Both the position numbers and the translations under genes were made by a program. Shown piece after piece: positions 49,836 to 58,970 of a stretch of 64,000 bases of DNA. Source of the stretch: Pseudorhodobacter antarcticus (GTDB lineage: Bacteria; Pseudomonadota; Alphaproteobacteria; Rhodobacterales; Rhodobacteraceae); contig CAMAYO010000002.1 of NCBI GenBank assembly GCA_945862465.1, positions 1 through 64,000 of the forward strand. The letters run 5' to 3'. The notes beneath the pieces are model-generated. The model worked only from the letters and a program-made list of their open reading frames with translations, ran no database searches and was not told the origin of the DNA. Positions within the stretch are counted from its first letter, which is position 1, and every line of letters begins with the position of its first letter.

Positions 49836-50591
49836 ATGGCTCTTCCCGAGTTCACCATGCGTCAGCTGTTGGAAGCTGGCGTTCACTATGGCCACCAGAC
49901 CGCCCGTTGGAACCCCCGTATGGGCGAGTTCATCTACGGCGATCGCAATGGCATTCACATTCTTGACCTGACGCAGACTGTGCCCATGCTGGACGCAGCC
50001 CTGAAAGCCGTGCGCGACACTGTCGCCAAGGGCGGTCGGATCTTGTTTGTTGGCACCAAGCGTCAGGCGCAAAACGCCGTGGCCGAAGCTGCCGAGAAAT
50101 GCGCTCAGTATTACATGAACCATCGTTGGTTGGGCGGCACGCTGACCAACTGGAAAACCATCCAGAACTCGATCGCCCGCCTGAAGGCGCTGGACGAGAT
50201 CTTGGCTGGCGGGGCCGAGGGCCTGACCAAGAAAGAACGCCTGAACATGGAGCGTGAGCAGGGCAAGCTGCAAGCCTCGCTCGGCGGGATCCGCGAAATG
50301 GGCGGCACGCCCGACCTGATCTTTGTGATCGATGTTGGCAAAGAATCGCTGGCCATCACCGAAGCCAAAAAGCTGGGCATTCCGGTTGTTGGCATCGTGG
50401 ATTCCAACTGCTCGCCCAAAGACATCGACTTTGTCATCCCCGGCAACGACGACGCCAGCCGTGCGATCTCTTTGTATTGCGACCTGATCAGCCGCGCGGC
50501 CCTGGATGGCATGACCGCCCAAATGGGTGCGGCCGGTGTTGACCTTGGCGCTTTGGATGAAGCCCCGGCCGAAGAAGCCGTGGAAGCCTAA
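49836..50591 (+). CDS. rpsB: 30S ribosomal protein uS2
   Basis: uS2 is a late-assembling small-subunit protein needed for uS1 docking. The 251 residues start [48 protein letters not shown] and keep [32 protein letters not shown], the coiled-coil region and [36 protein letters not shown]. The short acidic C-terminus is normal. AAGGA lies before the ATG. It forms an operon with tsf, with a hairpin between them. Confidence 0.98.
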   Translation: MALPEFTMRQLLEAGVHYGHQTARWNPRMGEFIYGDRNGIHILDLTQTVPMLDAALKAVRDTVAKGGRILFVGTKRQAQNAVAEAAEKCAQYYMNHRWLGGTLTNWKTIQNSIARLKALDEILAGGAEGLTKKERLNMEREQGKLQASLGGIREMGGTPDLIFVIDVGKESLAITEAKKLGIPVVGIVDSNCSPKDIDFVIPGNDDASRAISLYCDLISRAALDGMTAQMGAAGVDLGALDEAPAEEAVEA

Positions 50592-50598
50592 TGTTTCG

Positions 50599-50619
50599 GC
50601 CCCGCCACGGGTGCGGGGC
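50599..50619 (+). promoter_or_regulatory. Hairpin in the rpsB-tsf gap
   Basis: A 7-bp stem GCCCCGC / GCGGGGC with a seven-base loop starts eight bases after the rpsB stop. There is no T-tract. It may be a partial attenuator or processing site that sets the rpsB:tsf ratio. Confidence 0.45.
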
Positions 50620-50693
50620 TGGTTTCACAAATCTGGTAACGGGCGGGGGTATATCCCGCCTGCTGCCATTTATAGCACAGTGGAGACTTTAGC

Positions 50694-51602
50694 ATGACCG
50701 TCACCGCACAAATGGTGAAAGAGCTGCGCGAATCAACCGGCGCAGGCATGATGGACGCCAAAAAGGCGCTTGTCGAAACCAATGGCGACATGGAAGCCGC
50801 CGTTGACTGGCTGCGCACCAAAGGCTTGGCCAAGGCTGCCAAAAAGGCAGACCGTGTGGCGGCCGAGGGTTTGGTGGGCGTGGCCGTCAACAACGGCCGC
50901 GGTGTCGCGGTTGAGATCAACTCGGAAACCGACTTTGTCGCGAAGAACCCCGACTTCCAGTCGTTGGTGCGTGAAGTGACCAAGGTTGCCTTGGAAACGG
51001 GCACCTCGATTGAAGTGTTGAAGGCGTCGCATTTGAACGGTGAGCCGGTGGAAACCGTGATCAACGGGGCCATCGCGCGCATTGGCGAGAACATGACGCT
51101 GCGCCGGATGCACGTTTTGGAAGGCGACACGGTTGTGTCTTACGTCCACAACGCCGCCACCGACGGCATGGGCAAAATCGGCGTGCTGGTTGCTTTGACC
51201 GGCCCTGCGGACGCAGCTCAGGCCATCGGCAAGCAGTTTGCGATGCATATCGCCGCAACCTCTCCTTTGGCTTTGTCAGAAGCTTCGCTGGACCCCGTGG
51301 TGATGGAACGCGAACTGGCTGTGCAAACCGCCAAGGCGCTGGAAGAAAACGCGTCCTCGGCCAAGCCCAAGCCCGATGCTGTTATTCATAACAACATCAT
51401 CCCGGGCCGCATGAAGCGCTTTTTGTCGGAAAACACCCTGCTGGGTCAGCAGTTTGTGATCAACCCCGACGTGACAGTGGAACAGGCTGCCAAAGATGCT
51501 GGTGTTGTGATCACGGGCTATGCCCGCGTGTCGGTCGGCGAAGGCATCGAGAAAGAAAAAGAAGACTTTGCCGCCGAAGTGGCAAAGATGAACAAGGCCT
51601 GA
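50694..51602 (+). CDS. tsf: Elongation factor Ts
   Basis: EF-Ts exchanges GDP for GTP on EF-Tu. The 302 residues have the conserved N-terminal [47 protein letters not shown], the EF-Tu contact [10 protein letters not shown] and the C-terminal [30 protein letters not shown] precedes the ATG. Second gene of rpsB-tsf, closed by a strong terminator. Confidence 0.98.
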   Translation: MTVTAQMVKELRESTGAGMMDAKKALVETNGDMEAAVDWLRTKGLAKAAKKADRVAAEGLVGVAVNNGRGVAVEINSETDFVAKNPDFQSLVREVTKVALETGTSIEVLKASHLNGEPVETVINGAIARIGENMTLRRMHVLEGDTVVSYVHNAATDGMGKIGVLVALTGPADAAQAIGKQFAMHIAATSPLALSEASLDPVVMERELAVQTAKALEENASSAKPKPDAVIHNNIIPGRMKRFLSENTLLGQQFVINPDVTVEQAAKDAGVVITGYARVSVGEGIEKEKEDFAAEVAKMNKA

Positions 51603-51624
51603 TCTTTACAGATCATGGATTGGC

Positions 51625-51652
51625 AAAGGCCGGAGGAAACTCCGGCCTTTTT
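51625..51652. terminator. Terminator of rpsB-tsf
   Basis: There is a perfect 11-bp stem AAAGGCCGGAG / CTCCGGCCTTT with a GAAA tetraloop and T-run, 22 bp after tsf. It reaches the end of the convergent P450 gene. Confidence 0.93.
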
Positions 51653-51654
51653 CA

Positions 51655-52818
51655 TTAAATTACCATCAGCCGTTGCAGTCCGTGGAAGTGGTAAACATCT
51701 GCGTAGCTTGGCGCTTCGACCAGCCGCAGATCGGGGCGGCGGGCGAAAAGGATCGGCAGGGCCAGCCGCAGTTCCAGACGGGCCAAGGGCGCGCCGACGC
51801 AAAAATGCACGCCTGCGCCAAAACTGGTGTTGGCCTTGATGCTGCGGGTGGGGTCAAAGCGGTGCGCGTCATCCCACACCCCCGCATCGCGGTTGGCCAT
51901 GGCCAGCAACAGACCCACCTGATCGCCGCGATGGAAGGTGTGGCCCATCACCTCGACATCGGTATAGGCCCAGCGGGTGAACATATGCAGCGCAGGGTCA
52001 AAACGCAGGATTTCTTCGACCAAGGGCTCGGGATCGGCCATCGCCCCTTGCGTGCCCGTTTCCAGCACCAGTTTCACCCCGTTGCCAATCGTGTGCACGG
52101 TGGCTTCATGCCCCGCGTTCAAAAGCAGGATGCAGGTGGTGATCAACTCATCCGTCGTGAGGCGCTCGCCGTCTTGTTCGGCGGCGATCAGGTGGGTGAT
52201 CAGATCATCGGCAGGCTTGGCGCGGCGCTCTTCAACATAGCCGCGCAGGAAGGCCACGAAGGCCTCGGTTGCAGCCACAGCACGGTCTTCGCGGGCACGG
52301 TCGCGGCCAGCCATATACATGCCCACCATGGCGTTGGACCATCGCAGCAAATCGGGGGCCATGTCTTCGGGCACGCCCAGAAGGCGGGCGATGATGATCA
52401 CCGGCAGCTTTTGGCCAAAATGCGCTAGCAGGTCAAAGGGGCCGTCAGGAAAGGCGTCGATCAATTGATGCGACAGGGCGCTGATCTGCGGCCCCAAAGC
52501 GTCAATTCGGCGCGAGGTGAAGGCGCGCAGCACCAAATTGCGCAGGCGTGTGTGGCGGGGGGCTTCCAGTTCCAGCATCGAATGCGCCTCGACCGCGTAA
52601 AAGGGGCGCAGGTGGTCGGGGATGTTAAGCGGTTCTGGGCTTTCGCGGCCAAACCGCCTGTCGCGGAAAATGGCACTACAGGCGGCGGCGTTGCCGGTGC
52701 AGGTCAGATTGTAATCTGTCCAATGAAAGAAAGGGCCAGCGTCGCGGGCCTGTTCATAAAATGGATAGGGGTTTTGAACAAAGGCGGGGTCTGTCGGCGA
52801 TTGAGAAAACGAACGCAT
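51655..52818 (-). CDS. Cytochrome P450
   Basis: This 387-residue soluble heme monooxygenase has the heme-binding motif FGAGVHFCVGAPLARLE (Cys340 as iron ligand) and ExxR at E269-R272. The I-helix is NAGHEAT (235-240). At the position of the usual oxygen-activating Thr (AGxxT) it has Ala followed by Thr (AGHEAT), a known variant. The substrate cannot be told. The ATG at 52818 overlaps the stop of the DMT gene (TGATG), so the two are co-translated. No ferredoxin or reductase gene is beside it. A longer open frame upstream lies inside the DMT gene and is a shadow. Confidence 0.92.
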   Translation of the reverse strand: MRSFSQSPTDPAFVQNPYPFYEQARDAGPFFHWTDYNLTCTGNAAACSAIFRDRRFGRESPEPLNIPDHLRPFYAVEAHSMLELEAPRHTRLRNLVLRAFTSRRIDALGPQISALSHQLIDAFPDGPFDLLAHFGQKLPVIIIARLLGVPEDMAPDLLRWSNAMVGMYMAGRDRAREDRAVAATEAFVAFLRGYVEERRAKPADDLITHLIAAEQDGERLTTDELITTCILLLNAGHEATVHTIGNGVKLVLETGTQGAMADPEPLVEEILRFDPALHMFTRWAYTDVEVMGHTFHRGDQVGLLLAMANRDAGVWDDAHRFDPTRSIKANTSFGAGVHFCVGAPLARLELRLALPILFARRPDLRLVEAPSYADVYHFHGLQRLMVI

Positions 52819-53726
52819 CAGGCGGCTTTCTTGGGCAATCTTTGGGCAACCATCACACCAAGGCCCACCAGCGCTGCCCCAGCAGCCTGCCACCAGTTCC
52901 ACGCCCCGCCCAGCATCACGGCCATGAGCATCACATAAAACGGTGTCGCGTTGATGTGCAAGGCCGCCATCGCGATGCCCAAACGGCGCACGCCGATCAC
53001 CCAGAAAATCTGGCTTAGCGTCAAAGAGCCCATGACAAAGATCAACAAAGCTGCCCATTCACGCCCGCCCATGGCGGCCATATTGGGGCCTTGGGCGATG
53101 CCAAAGGGCACGGTGGCCAAGAACACGATGCTCATCGCCACAGCCCCGCCGACCAAGGTGATGGTGGTTTGCCCCAGCGAGGACAGGCCGGGCAGGGCCG
53201 TGATCGTCCAACGTGAACCGAGGGTGTAGAAAAAAGTCGACAACACACAAAGCAGCGCGCCAAAGCCAAAGCTGATGCCACGAATGCCCGTGCCAAGCGC
53301 CACAACCCCGCCGCACAGCGCCAGCCCAAAGCCCAAAACCAAGGGCAGGGTGATCTTGCGCCCGTCCAGCGCAATCTCTACCACCACACCAATCACCGGA
53401 AGCGCGGCCGAGATCACCGCCACAGTCACCGCATCGGTCAGCGATTGGCCCGCAATCACCAACAGGCTGCCAAGGCCCACAAAACTGCCCACCGCGATGC
53501 CCATCTTCCAATTGGCATTGCGCAGCGCTTGCCAGCCATCCAGCCACAGCCAGAACGGCATCAGCACCGCTGCTGCCAAGATCATCCGTGCCGCGGCCAA
53601 AGCCATAGGGTGCAGCGTGGGCATCAGGAAAGTGTTGGCGGGCAGGCCAGATGACCATGTCACCATTGCCAGCACACAGATCAGATGCGCGGTCCATATA
53701 CGGGCGGGGGGGAGGGGTGTGTTCAT
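52818..53726 (-). CDS. DMT-superfamily (EamA) transporter coupled to P450
   Basis: This roughly 302-residue membrane protein has about ten helices in two EamA repeats (VLAMVTWSSGLPANTFLMPTLHPMALAAARMILAAAVLMPF; SLTLSQIFWVIGVRRLGIAMAALHINATPFYVMLMAVMLGG). Substrate unknown. The tight TGATG link to the P450 suggests it may move the P450's substrate or product, though such couplings can be accidental. I chose ATG 53726, with AGGA six bases upstream; ATG 53732 adds two residues. Confidence 0.86.
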   Translation of the reverse strand: MNTPLPPARIWTAHLICVLAMVTWSSGLPANTFLMPTLHPMALAAARMILAAAVLMPFWLWLDGWQALRNANWKMGIAVGSFVGLGSLLVIAGQSLTDAVTVAVISAALPVIGVVVEIALDGRKITLPLVLGFGLALCGGVVALGTGIRGISFGFGALLCVLSTFFYTLGSRWTITALPGLSSLGQTTITLVGGAVAMSIVFLATVPFGIAQGPNMAAMGGREWAALLIFVMGSLTLSQIFWVIGVRRLGIAMAALHINATPFYVMLMAVMLGGAWNWWQAAGAALVGLGVMVAQRLPKKAA

Positions 53727-53786
53727 AGCCATTCCTAACCCGCCCTTTGGCTGCTTGACTGTTCTAAGGGCGACAAGCCCACAGGG

Positions 53787-54530
53787 TCAGGCGGCGGAAA
53801 GTGCCGCCACGATCGCGCCAAAATCAACTGCCTTCAGGCTGGCCCCACCAACCAAGGCACCGTCCACATCCTTGACCGCGAAAATTTCTGCAGCGTTCGA
53901 CGGCTTGACCGACCCGCCATAAAGAATACGCACACCTTGACCATCTTCGCCCAAGGCCTTTACCAGTTCAGCGCGCAAAAAGGCGTGAACTTCGGCGATT
54001 TGATCTAGTGTAGGGGTGCGGCCGGTGCCGATGGCCCAAACCGGTTCATAGGCGATCACGACATTGGCCGCAGTTGCCCCCACAGGGATCGAGCCGTGCA
54101 ACTGGTTGCCACACAGCGCCAAGGTTTCCCCCGCATCTCGCTGCGCTTCGGTTTCGCCCAAGCAAACGATGGCGATCATGTCAGCGGCAAGGGCGGCTTC
54201 GGCCTTGGCCTTTACCAGCGCATTCGTCTCAGCGTGGTCAGCGCGGCGTTCGGAATGGCCCAAGATCACATGGCTTGCGCCCGCGTCCTTCAGCATGGCG
54301 GCAGAAATATCGCCCGTATGCGCGCCAGACGCCTTGGAGTGGCAATCTTGCCCGCCGATGTGCAGCGCTTTGCCCTTAGTGTGATAGGCCGCTTGGGCGA
54401 TCAAAGTGGCGGGGGGGCACAGCAGCATCTCGCAGGCAGGGGCAGGGTGGGCGGCCAGAAGGGCGCGCATCTCGTCCAAAGCGGCCGTCGTGCCGTTCAT
54501 CTTCCAATTGCCAGCGGCGAGTTTTTTCAT
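53787..54530 (-). CDS. tpiA: Triosephosphate isomerase
   Basis: Interconverts dihydroxyacetone phosphate and glyceraldehyde 3-phosphate. The 247 residues carry the catalytic Lys in AGNWKMNG, His in [11 protein letters not shown], the active-site Glu in [17 protein letters not shown] (loop 6 follows) and the phosphate loop [14 protein letters not shown] and [15 protein letters not shown] precedes the ATG. Ordinary full-length housekeeping enzyme. Confidence 0.97.
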   Translation of the reverse strand: MKKLAAGNWKMNGTTAALDEMRALLAAHPAPACEMLLCPPATLIAQAAYHTKGKALHIGGQDCHSKASGAHTGDISAAMLKDAGASHVILGHSERRADHAETNALVKAKAEAALAADMIAIVCLGETEAQRDAGETLALCGNQLHGSIPVGATAANVVIAYEPVWAIGTGRTPTLDQIAEVHAFLRAELVKALGEDGQGVRILYGGSVKPSNAAEIFAVKDVDGALVGGASLKAVDFGAIVAALSAA

Positions 54531-54598
54531 AGCGGCCTCCTGTTGCTGCAGGCAGGCCTAGCCAAAAGAGGGGCGTTTGGAAAGCTGGAAAAGGCAGG

Positions 54599-54958
54599 TC
54601 ACGCGGCGGTTTGATCTTTGAATTTGATCGATTCGCCGCAGCCACAAGCCTCGGCTACGTTTGGATTGCGGAACTTAAAGCCGCTTTCCAACAGGCCCAT
54701 CTCGTAATCAATCTCGGTCCCGATGAGGAACATCTGTGCCATGGGGGCAATCAGAACCCGCGCACCGTCTTGTTCCACCACCTCGTCCAAAGGGTTGACG
54801 GTGGTGACATAATCCATCGTGTATTCCATGCCCGCGCAGCCGCCCTTTTTGACGCCAATACGCAGCCCTTGCGAACCCTTGGATTCCATCAGGCCAGCGA
54901 TTTGACGGGCCGCAATCGGCGATAAGGTGACGGCGGCTTTGCCGGGTATGCCAAACAT
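54599..54958 (-). CDS. A-type iron-sulfur carrier (IscA/SufA/HesB family)
   Basis: Receives Fe-S clusters from the scaffold and passes them to target proteins. The 119-residue protein keeps the three cluster cysteines in KKGGCAGMEYTMDY and EACGCGESI. I chose ATG 54958 with AGGAGA six bases upstream. The neighbouring MIP18-family gene on the same strand points to SUF-type assembly; the two usually end the suf operon, but sufBCDS are not in this window. Confidence 0.93.
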   Translation of the reverse strand: MFGIPGKAAVTLSPIAARQIAGLMESKGSQGLRIGVKKGGCAGMEYTMDYVTTVNPLDEVVEQDGARVLIAPMAQMFLIGTEIDYEMGLLESGFKFRNPNVAEACGCGESIKFKDQTAA

Positions 54959-55079
54959 AACAAGTCTCCTTTTCGCTAATCTAAGGTCTTGAGGGGGCCG
55001 TTCCAAGACGGGTAGGCCACAATGTTTGCCAAAGGTGCCGCGAACAGGCTCAAAGGGCAAGTGTTTCGTCAGCCTTGGT

Positions 55080-55442
55080 TTACATAAAGCCCAGTTCCAA
55101 ACGCGCTTCGTCTGACATCATCTCCATCCCCCAAGGCGGATCGAAGGTCATATTGACTTTGATCTCTTTGACACCGGCCACAGATTCGACGGCCGCTTCT
55201 ACCCAACCGGGCATCTCGCCCGCAACGGGGCAGCCCGGCGCGGTGAGGGTCATGGCGATATCTACGGCGTTTTCCGTTGAAATTTCAACTGTATAGACCA
55301 ACCCAAGGTCATAGATATTCACCGGAATTTCCGGATCAAACACCGTGCGGCAGGCATTCACGACCGCCTCATACAGCGGGTGGTCGGTGGTTGAAGGGCG
55401 GATCAGGGGGGCGCCCTCGATCTTGTCCGGCTGCTCGGTCAT
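55080..55442 (-). CDS. MIP18-family SUF Fe-S maturation protein (SufT-like)
   Basis: This 120-residue protein of the MIP18/FeS_assembly_P (PaaD-like) family helps mature Fe-S proteins. It shows VFDPEIPVNIYDLGLVYTVEIS, the conserved TLTAPGCPVAGEMPGWVEAAVESVAGV with the key Cys, and FDPPWGMEMMSDEARLELG. It is followed 121 bp later by the A-type carrier on the same strand, the usual tail of a suf operon. Confidence 0.92.
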   Translation of the reverse strand: MTEQPDKIEGAPLIRPSTTDHPLYEAVVNACRTVFDPEIPVNIYDLGLVYTVEISTENAVDIAMTLTAPGCPVAGEMPGWVEAAVESVAGVKEIKVNMTFDPPWGMEMMSDEARLELGFM

Positions 55443-55527
55443 GGCACGCTCGCAATAGTTGTTGAGCGATTATATAGGGAATTCTGCCACAAGGTCCAGA
55501 GCAGCCGCTGAAATGGCGAAAAGACGA

Positions 55528-56031
55528 TCAGAATGGGATTTCGTCATCCAAATCAGACCGTCCACCCGATTTCGCGCCAGCCGGTGCGCCACGCGATCCG
55601 CCGCCCGTCGAGGCGGAGCCGCCATAGCCCGCATCGTCATAGCCGCCGCGCTCTTCGCCGCCGCTGCGCGCTGCGCCATCGCGGCCACCCAGCAAGGTCA
55701 ACTCACCGCGGAACTGGCGCAGCACAACTTCGGTCGTGTAACGATCCGCGCCCGATTGGTCTTGCCATTTGCGGGTTTCCAACTGGCCTTCGATGTAAAC
55801 GGTCGAACCTTTTTTCAAGTATTGCTCGGCAATCTTGCCCAAAGCCTCGTTGAAAATGGCGACCGAATGCCATTCGGTGCGTTCTTTGCGCTCGCCCGAG
55901 GCTTTGTCGCGCCAAGTTTCCGATGTGGCGATGCGCAGGTTTACCACCTTGCCGCCATTTTGAAAGCTGCGCACTTCGGGGTCTGCCCCAAGGTTGCCCA
56001 CGATGATCACTTTGTTGACGGACCCAGCCAT
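55528..56031 (-). CDS. ssb: Single-stranded DNA-binding protein
   Basis: Coats single-stranded DNA in replication, repair and recombination. The 167 residues start with the OB fold ([103 protein letters not shown]). A glycine-rich linker and the acidic protein-binding tip DLDDEIPF follow. I chose ATG 56031 with GAGAGG upstream; the longer open frame is not supported. It is divergent from the transglycosylase gene. Confidence 0.97.
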   Translation of the reverse strand: MAGSVNKVIIVGNLGADPEVRSFQNGGKVVNLRIATSETWRDKASGERKERTEWHSVAIFNEALGKIAEQYLKKGSTVYIEGQLETRKWQDQSGADRYTTEVVLRQFRGELTLLGGRDGAARSGGEERGGYDDAGYGGSASTGGGSRGAPAGAKSGGRSDLDDEIPF

Positions 56032-56191
56032 TTTGCCTCTCCCTGATTCCAATGTTTCGACAGCCTTGCCGAACTTGGTTAAGAAAAACTTATAGACCAC
56101 CCAGCAAGGTCGCCGCAATGCGCGCGTGAAATCTTGTCAGATGGCACGTCACAGGGGGATGGCGCTATTCTTGCCCATCCTGTGGTAGGCG

Positions 56192-56869
56192 ATGGAAAAC
56201 GGTTGGAAAAAATTGGAAAATTTCTTAAGAGTGCTGCAACAATCGCGCTCTGGGGCGCTAAAGGACGTCGCAAGCTTGCAAAAATCACATCGAACCCTGC
56301 TGACATCGGCCCTTTTGGCACTTGCGCTTGGCACGGGTGCAGGTGCCGAAGGGCTAAAGTTCGGCGGCAACACATCAAAAAGCCGCGCGGCCTTATTTCG
56401 CTCTCAAGTTTCGCTGTTGGATGGCAAATTGGCAGATCAGTATTCCAACGTCGCGCTCAACAAAGGTGCCGAGCGTGATGTCACCCGCTTGCGCTATTCG
56501 GGCAAGTATCGGGGGCTTTACCTAGAAATGGCAAAAGCAGCTGCTCGCAAATATGACGTGCCTGAAGAGCTGTTTCTGCGCTTGGTGCAGCAGGAAAGTG
56601 GGTGGAATCCAACCATCGTTTCGCCCAAAGGGGCGTTTGGTTTGGCGCAGTTGATGCCGGGCACTGCTGACCTTTTGGGGGTGGACGAAACCGATCCGCA
56701 ATCGAACCTCGAGGGCGGGGCGCGCTATCTGTCGATGATGTATGCCCGTTTCGGGTCGTGGAAACTGGCTCTTGCCGCCTATAATGCGGGGCCAGAGGCG
56801 GTTGAGGCTGCCGGCGGTGTGCCCGATTATGAGGAAACCCAGAATTACGTCGCGGCGATCTTGGGCTAA
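56192..56869 (+). CDS. Lytic transglycosylase (SLT family)
   Basis: Periplasmic enzyme that cleaves peptidoglycan to anhydromuropeptides. The SLT domain (about residues 105-225) has the catalytic Glu in RLVQQESGWNPTIVSPKGAFGLAQLMPGTADLLGV and the closing AAYNAGPEAVEAAGGVPDYEETQNYVAAIL. The signal peptide ([20 protein letters not shown]) lies 33 residues after the ATG, which is unusually far. A TTG at 56276 with AAAGGA ten bases upstream would give a normal signal peptide and may be the true start. Confidence 0.88.
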   Translation: MENGWKKLENFLRVLQQSRSGALKDVASLQKSHRTLLTSALLALALGTGAGAEGLKFGGNTSKSRAALFRSQVSLLDGKLADQYSNVALNKGAERDVTRLRYSGKYRGLYLEMAKAAARKYDVPEELFLRLVQQESGWNPTIVSPKGAFGLAQLMPGTADLLGVDETDPQSNLEGGARYLSMMYARFGSWKLALAAYNAGPEAVEAAGGVPDYEETQNYVAAILG

Positions 56870-56875
56870 AGCGCG

Positions 56876-58963
56876 TTATTCAGCCGCAAACGTAATCACA
56901 GGCTCCATCTGCGCCAGCACATCTGCCCCAAGGTGGCATTTGATCTGATGCCCGTCCGTCAGGGTTTGCACAGGCGGCATCTGGCTGTCACACAAGCCCC
57001 CCGCCACTTGCGATTTCCACCGGCAACGCGTTTGGAACGGGCAACCGGGCGGTGGGTTCATGGCAGACGGAATGTCACCTTCTAGCACGATGCGCTTGCG
57101 GATCACTTTGGTGTCAGCTACGGGCACGGCAGACAGAAGGGCTTCGGTATAGGGATGATAGGGTGGCTGAAAGACCTGATCGGTCGACCCCATTTCCACC
57201 ACATGGCCCAGATACATCACCAAAACGCGGTCCGACAGGTAGCGCACAATCGACAGATCGTGGCTGATGAACAGCAAGGTCGTCTTATTCTGGCGCTGAA
57301 TATCCATCAGCAGATCAGTCACCGCCGCCTGAACTGACACATCCAAGGCGCTGACAGGTTCATCTGCCACCACAACCTTAGCCCCGCCCGCAAAGGCCCG
57401 CGCAATCCCCACACGCTGCTTTTGCCCGCCAGACAACTGGCGCGGCATCCGTTCAGCAAAGGCGCGGGGCAGTTTGACAAGATCAAGCAGCTCTAGCATC
57501 CGGTCATTGCGCTCGGCGTCGGACGTGCCGATGTGGAACACCTCTAGCGCGCGGATGATCTGGCGGCCCACGCTCATCGAGGGGTTGAGCGTGTCAAACG
57601 GGTTTTGAAACACCATCTGCACCGACGACACCGTATCGACGCTGCGCTTTTGAATAGGCGTAGATTGCACCTGTTCGTCAAACAGCATGATCGTGCCAGA
57701 GGTGGCCGTTTCCAGCCCCATCAACACCTTGGCAAAGGTTGATTTGCCACAGCCGCTTTCGCCCACAATCGCCAGCGTTTCGCCTTCATGGGCTGCAAAG
57801 CTAAGCGTTTCATTGGCCTTGACCACTTTGGCATGGCCGCCGCCAAAAGCGCCGCCCGAAACCGCGTAGTATTTCTTCAAATCATCCATCTGCAAAACCA
57901 CTTTGCCGATGGGCGCTTTTTCCTTCACCACCCGCGCTTTAGGCGCTGCTGTCCAATCGATCTCGTCCCACTTCACGCAGCGCGAGGCGTGGCGGTCGGC
58001 GTGGGGCACATCGGCCATCGCCACATCGCCCGCATCACAGCGCCCCGCCTGAAAATACGCGCAGCGCGGACCAAAGTTGCAGCCCTTGGGGCGTTCATGG
58101 GGCAGGGGGAAGTTGCCGGGGATTGAGATGAGTGGCCGTGCATTCTTATCCGCACCGGGCAGCGGGATCGAACGAAACAGGGCTTGCGTGTAGGGATGGC
58201 GCATATCGTCAAACACTTGCGCCACAGCGCCGGTTTCCACCGCCTCGCCCGAATACATCACGCAAAGCCTATCGCAGACATCCATGATCAGGCCCAGATT
58301 GTGGCTGATAAACAGCATCGACGTGCCGTATTTATGCCCCAAATCCTTGACCAGATCGACAATCCCCGCTTCCACCGTCACATCCAGCGCTGTGGTGGGT
58401 TCATCCAAAATCAACAGCGCGGGTTTTGACATCAGCGCCATCGCGATGACGATGCGTTGTTGCTGGCCGCCCGAAAGCTGGTGAGGAAAGGCGTTCAAGA
58501 TGCGGTCGGGGTCGGGCAGGCGCACGTCGGCCACGATCTGGCGCGCCAACTCCCACGCCTCTGCCCGCGCCATGCCTTGATGGATCATCGGCACTTCGAT
58601 CAGTTGCGCGCCGATCTTCATTGCGGGGTTCAAGGATGCCATGGGCTCTTGATAGATCATGGCAATCTCTGACCCGCGCAGATGGCGCAGCTCTTCCTCG
58701 CCCATCGTCACCAGATCGCGGCCCTTGAACTTGATCGATCCTGACACGATCTGCCCGTTCTTGCCCAGATCGCGCATCACGCCCAAAGCCACGGTCGACT
58801 TGCCGCAGCCAGACTCGCCCACCAAGCCCATAGCCTCGCCCGCCATGACTTTGCAGGAAAAATCCATCACAGCCGGAATTTCGCGCATACGGGTGAAGAA
58901 AGAGATTGAAAGGTTTTCGATCTCTAAAATCGGTTGAGAAGCGTCCCAGATCGTGTTGGTCAT
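56876..58963 (-). CDS. Dipeptide/opine-type ABC transporter, fused double ATPase
   Basis: This 695-residue protein has two complete ABC domains, equivalent to DppD and DppF in one chain. The first (about 1-330) has Walker A GLVGESGCGKST, signature LSGGQQQRIVIAMAL and Walker B ALLILDEPTTALD, then the oligopeptide_HPY tail with cysteines (GCNFGPRCAYFQAGRCD). The second (about 355-695) has Walker A AIVGESGCGKST, LSGGQKQRVGIARAF, VVVADEPVSALD and a second Cys-rich tail (GCPFQTRCRWKSQVAGGLCD), which may bind an Fe-S cluster as in related systems. Powers uptake through the two permeases just upstream. Confidence 0.94.
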   Translation of the reverse strand: MTNTIWDASQPILEIENLSISFFTRMREIPAVMDFSCKVMAGEAMGLVGESGCGKSTVALGVMRDLGKNGQIVSGSIKFKGRDLVTMGEEELRHLRGSEIAMIYQEPMASLNPAMKIGAQLIEVPMIHQGMARAEAWELARQIVADVRLPDPDRILNAFPHQLSGGQQQRIVIAMALMSKPALLILDEPTTALDVTVEAGIVDLVKDLGHKYGTSMLFISHNLGLIMDVCDRLCVMYSGEAVETGAVAQVFDDMRHPYTQALFRSIPLPGADKNARPLISIPGNFPLPHERPKGCNFGPRCAYFQAGRCDAGDVAMADVPHADRHASRCVKWDEIDWTAAPKARVVKEKAPIGKVVLQMDDLKKYYAVSGGAFGGGHAKVVKANETLSFAAHEGETLAIVGESGCGKSTFAKVLMGLETATSGTIMLFDEQVQSTPIQKRSVDTVSSVQMVFQNPFDTLNPSMSVGRQIIRALEVFHIGTSDAERNDRMLELLDLVKLPRAFAERMPRQLSGGQKQRVGIARAFAGGAKVVVADEPVSALDVSVQAAVTDLLMDIQRQNKTTLLFISHDLSIVRYLSDRVLVMYLGHVVEMGSTDQVFQPPYHPYTEALLSAVPVADTKVIRKRIVLEGDIPSAMNPPPGCPFQTRCRWKSQVAGGLCDSQMPPVQTLTDGHQIKCHLGADVLAQMEPVITFAAE

Positions 58964-58970
58964 CACATCC

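Noticed and set aside
53787-54530. Possible frameshift around tpiA because long frames are open on both strands
   Set aside because: The 247-residue enzyme is complete with all catalytic motifs; the opposite-strand frames are GC-driven shadows.
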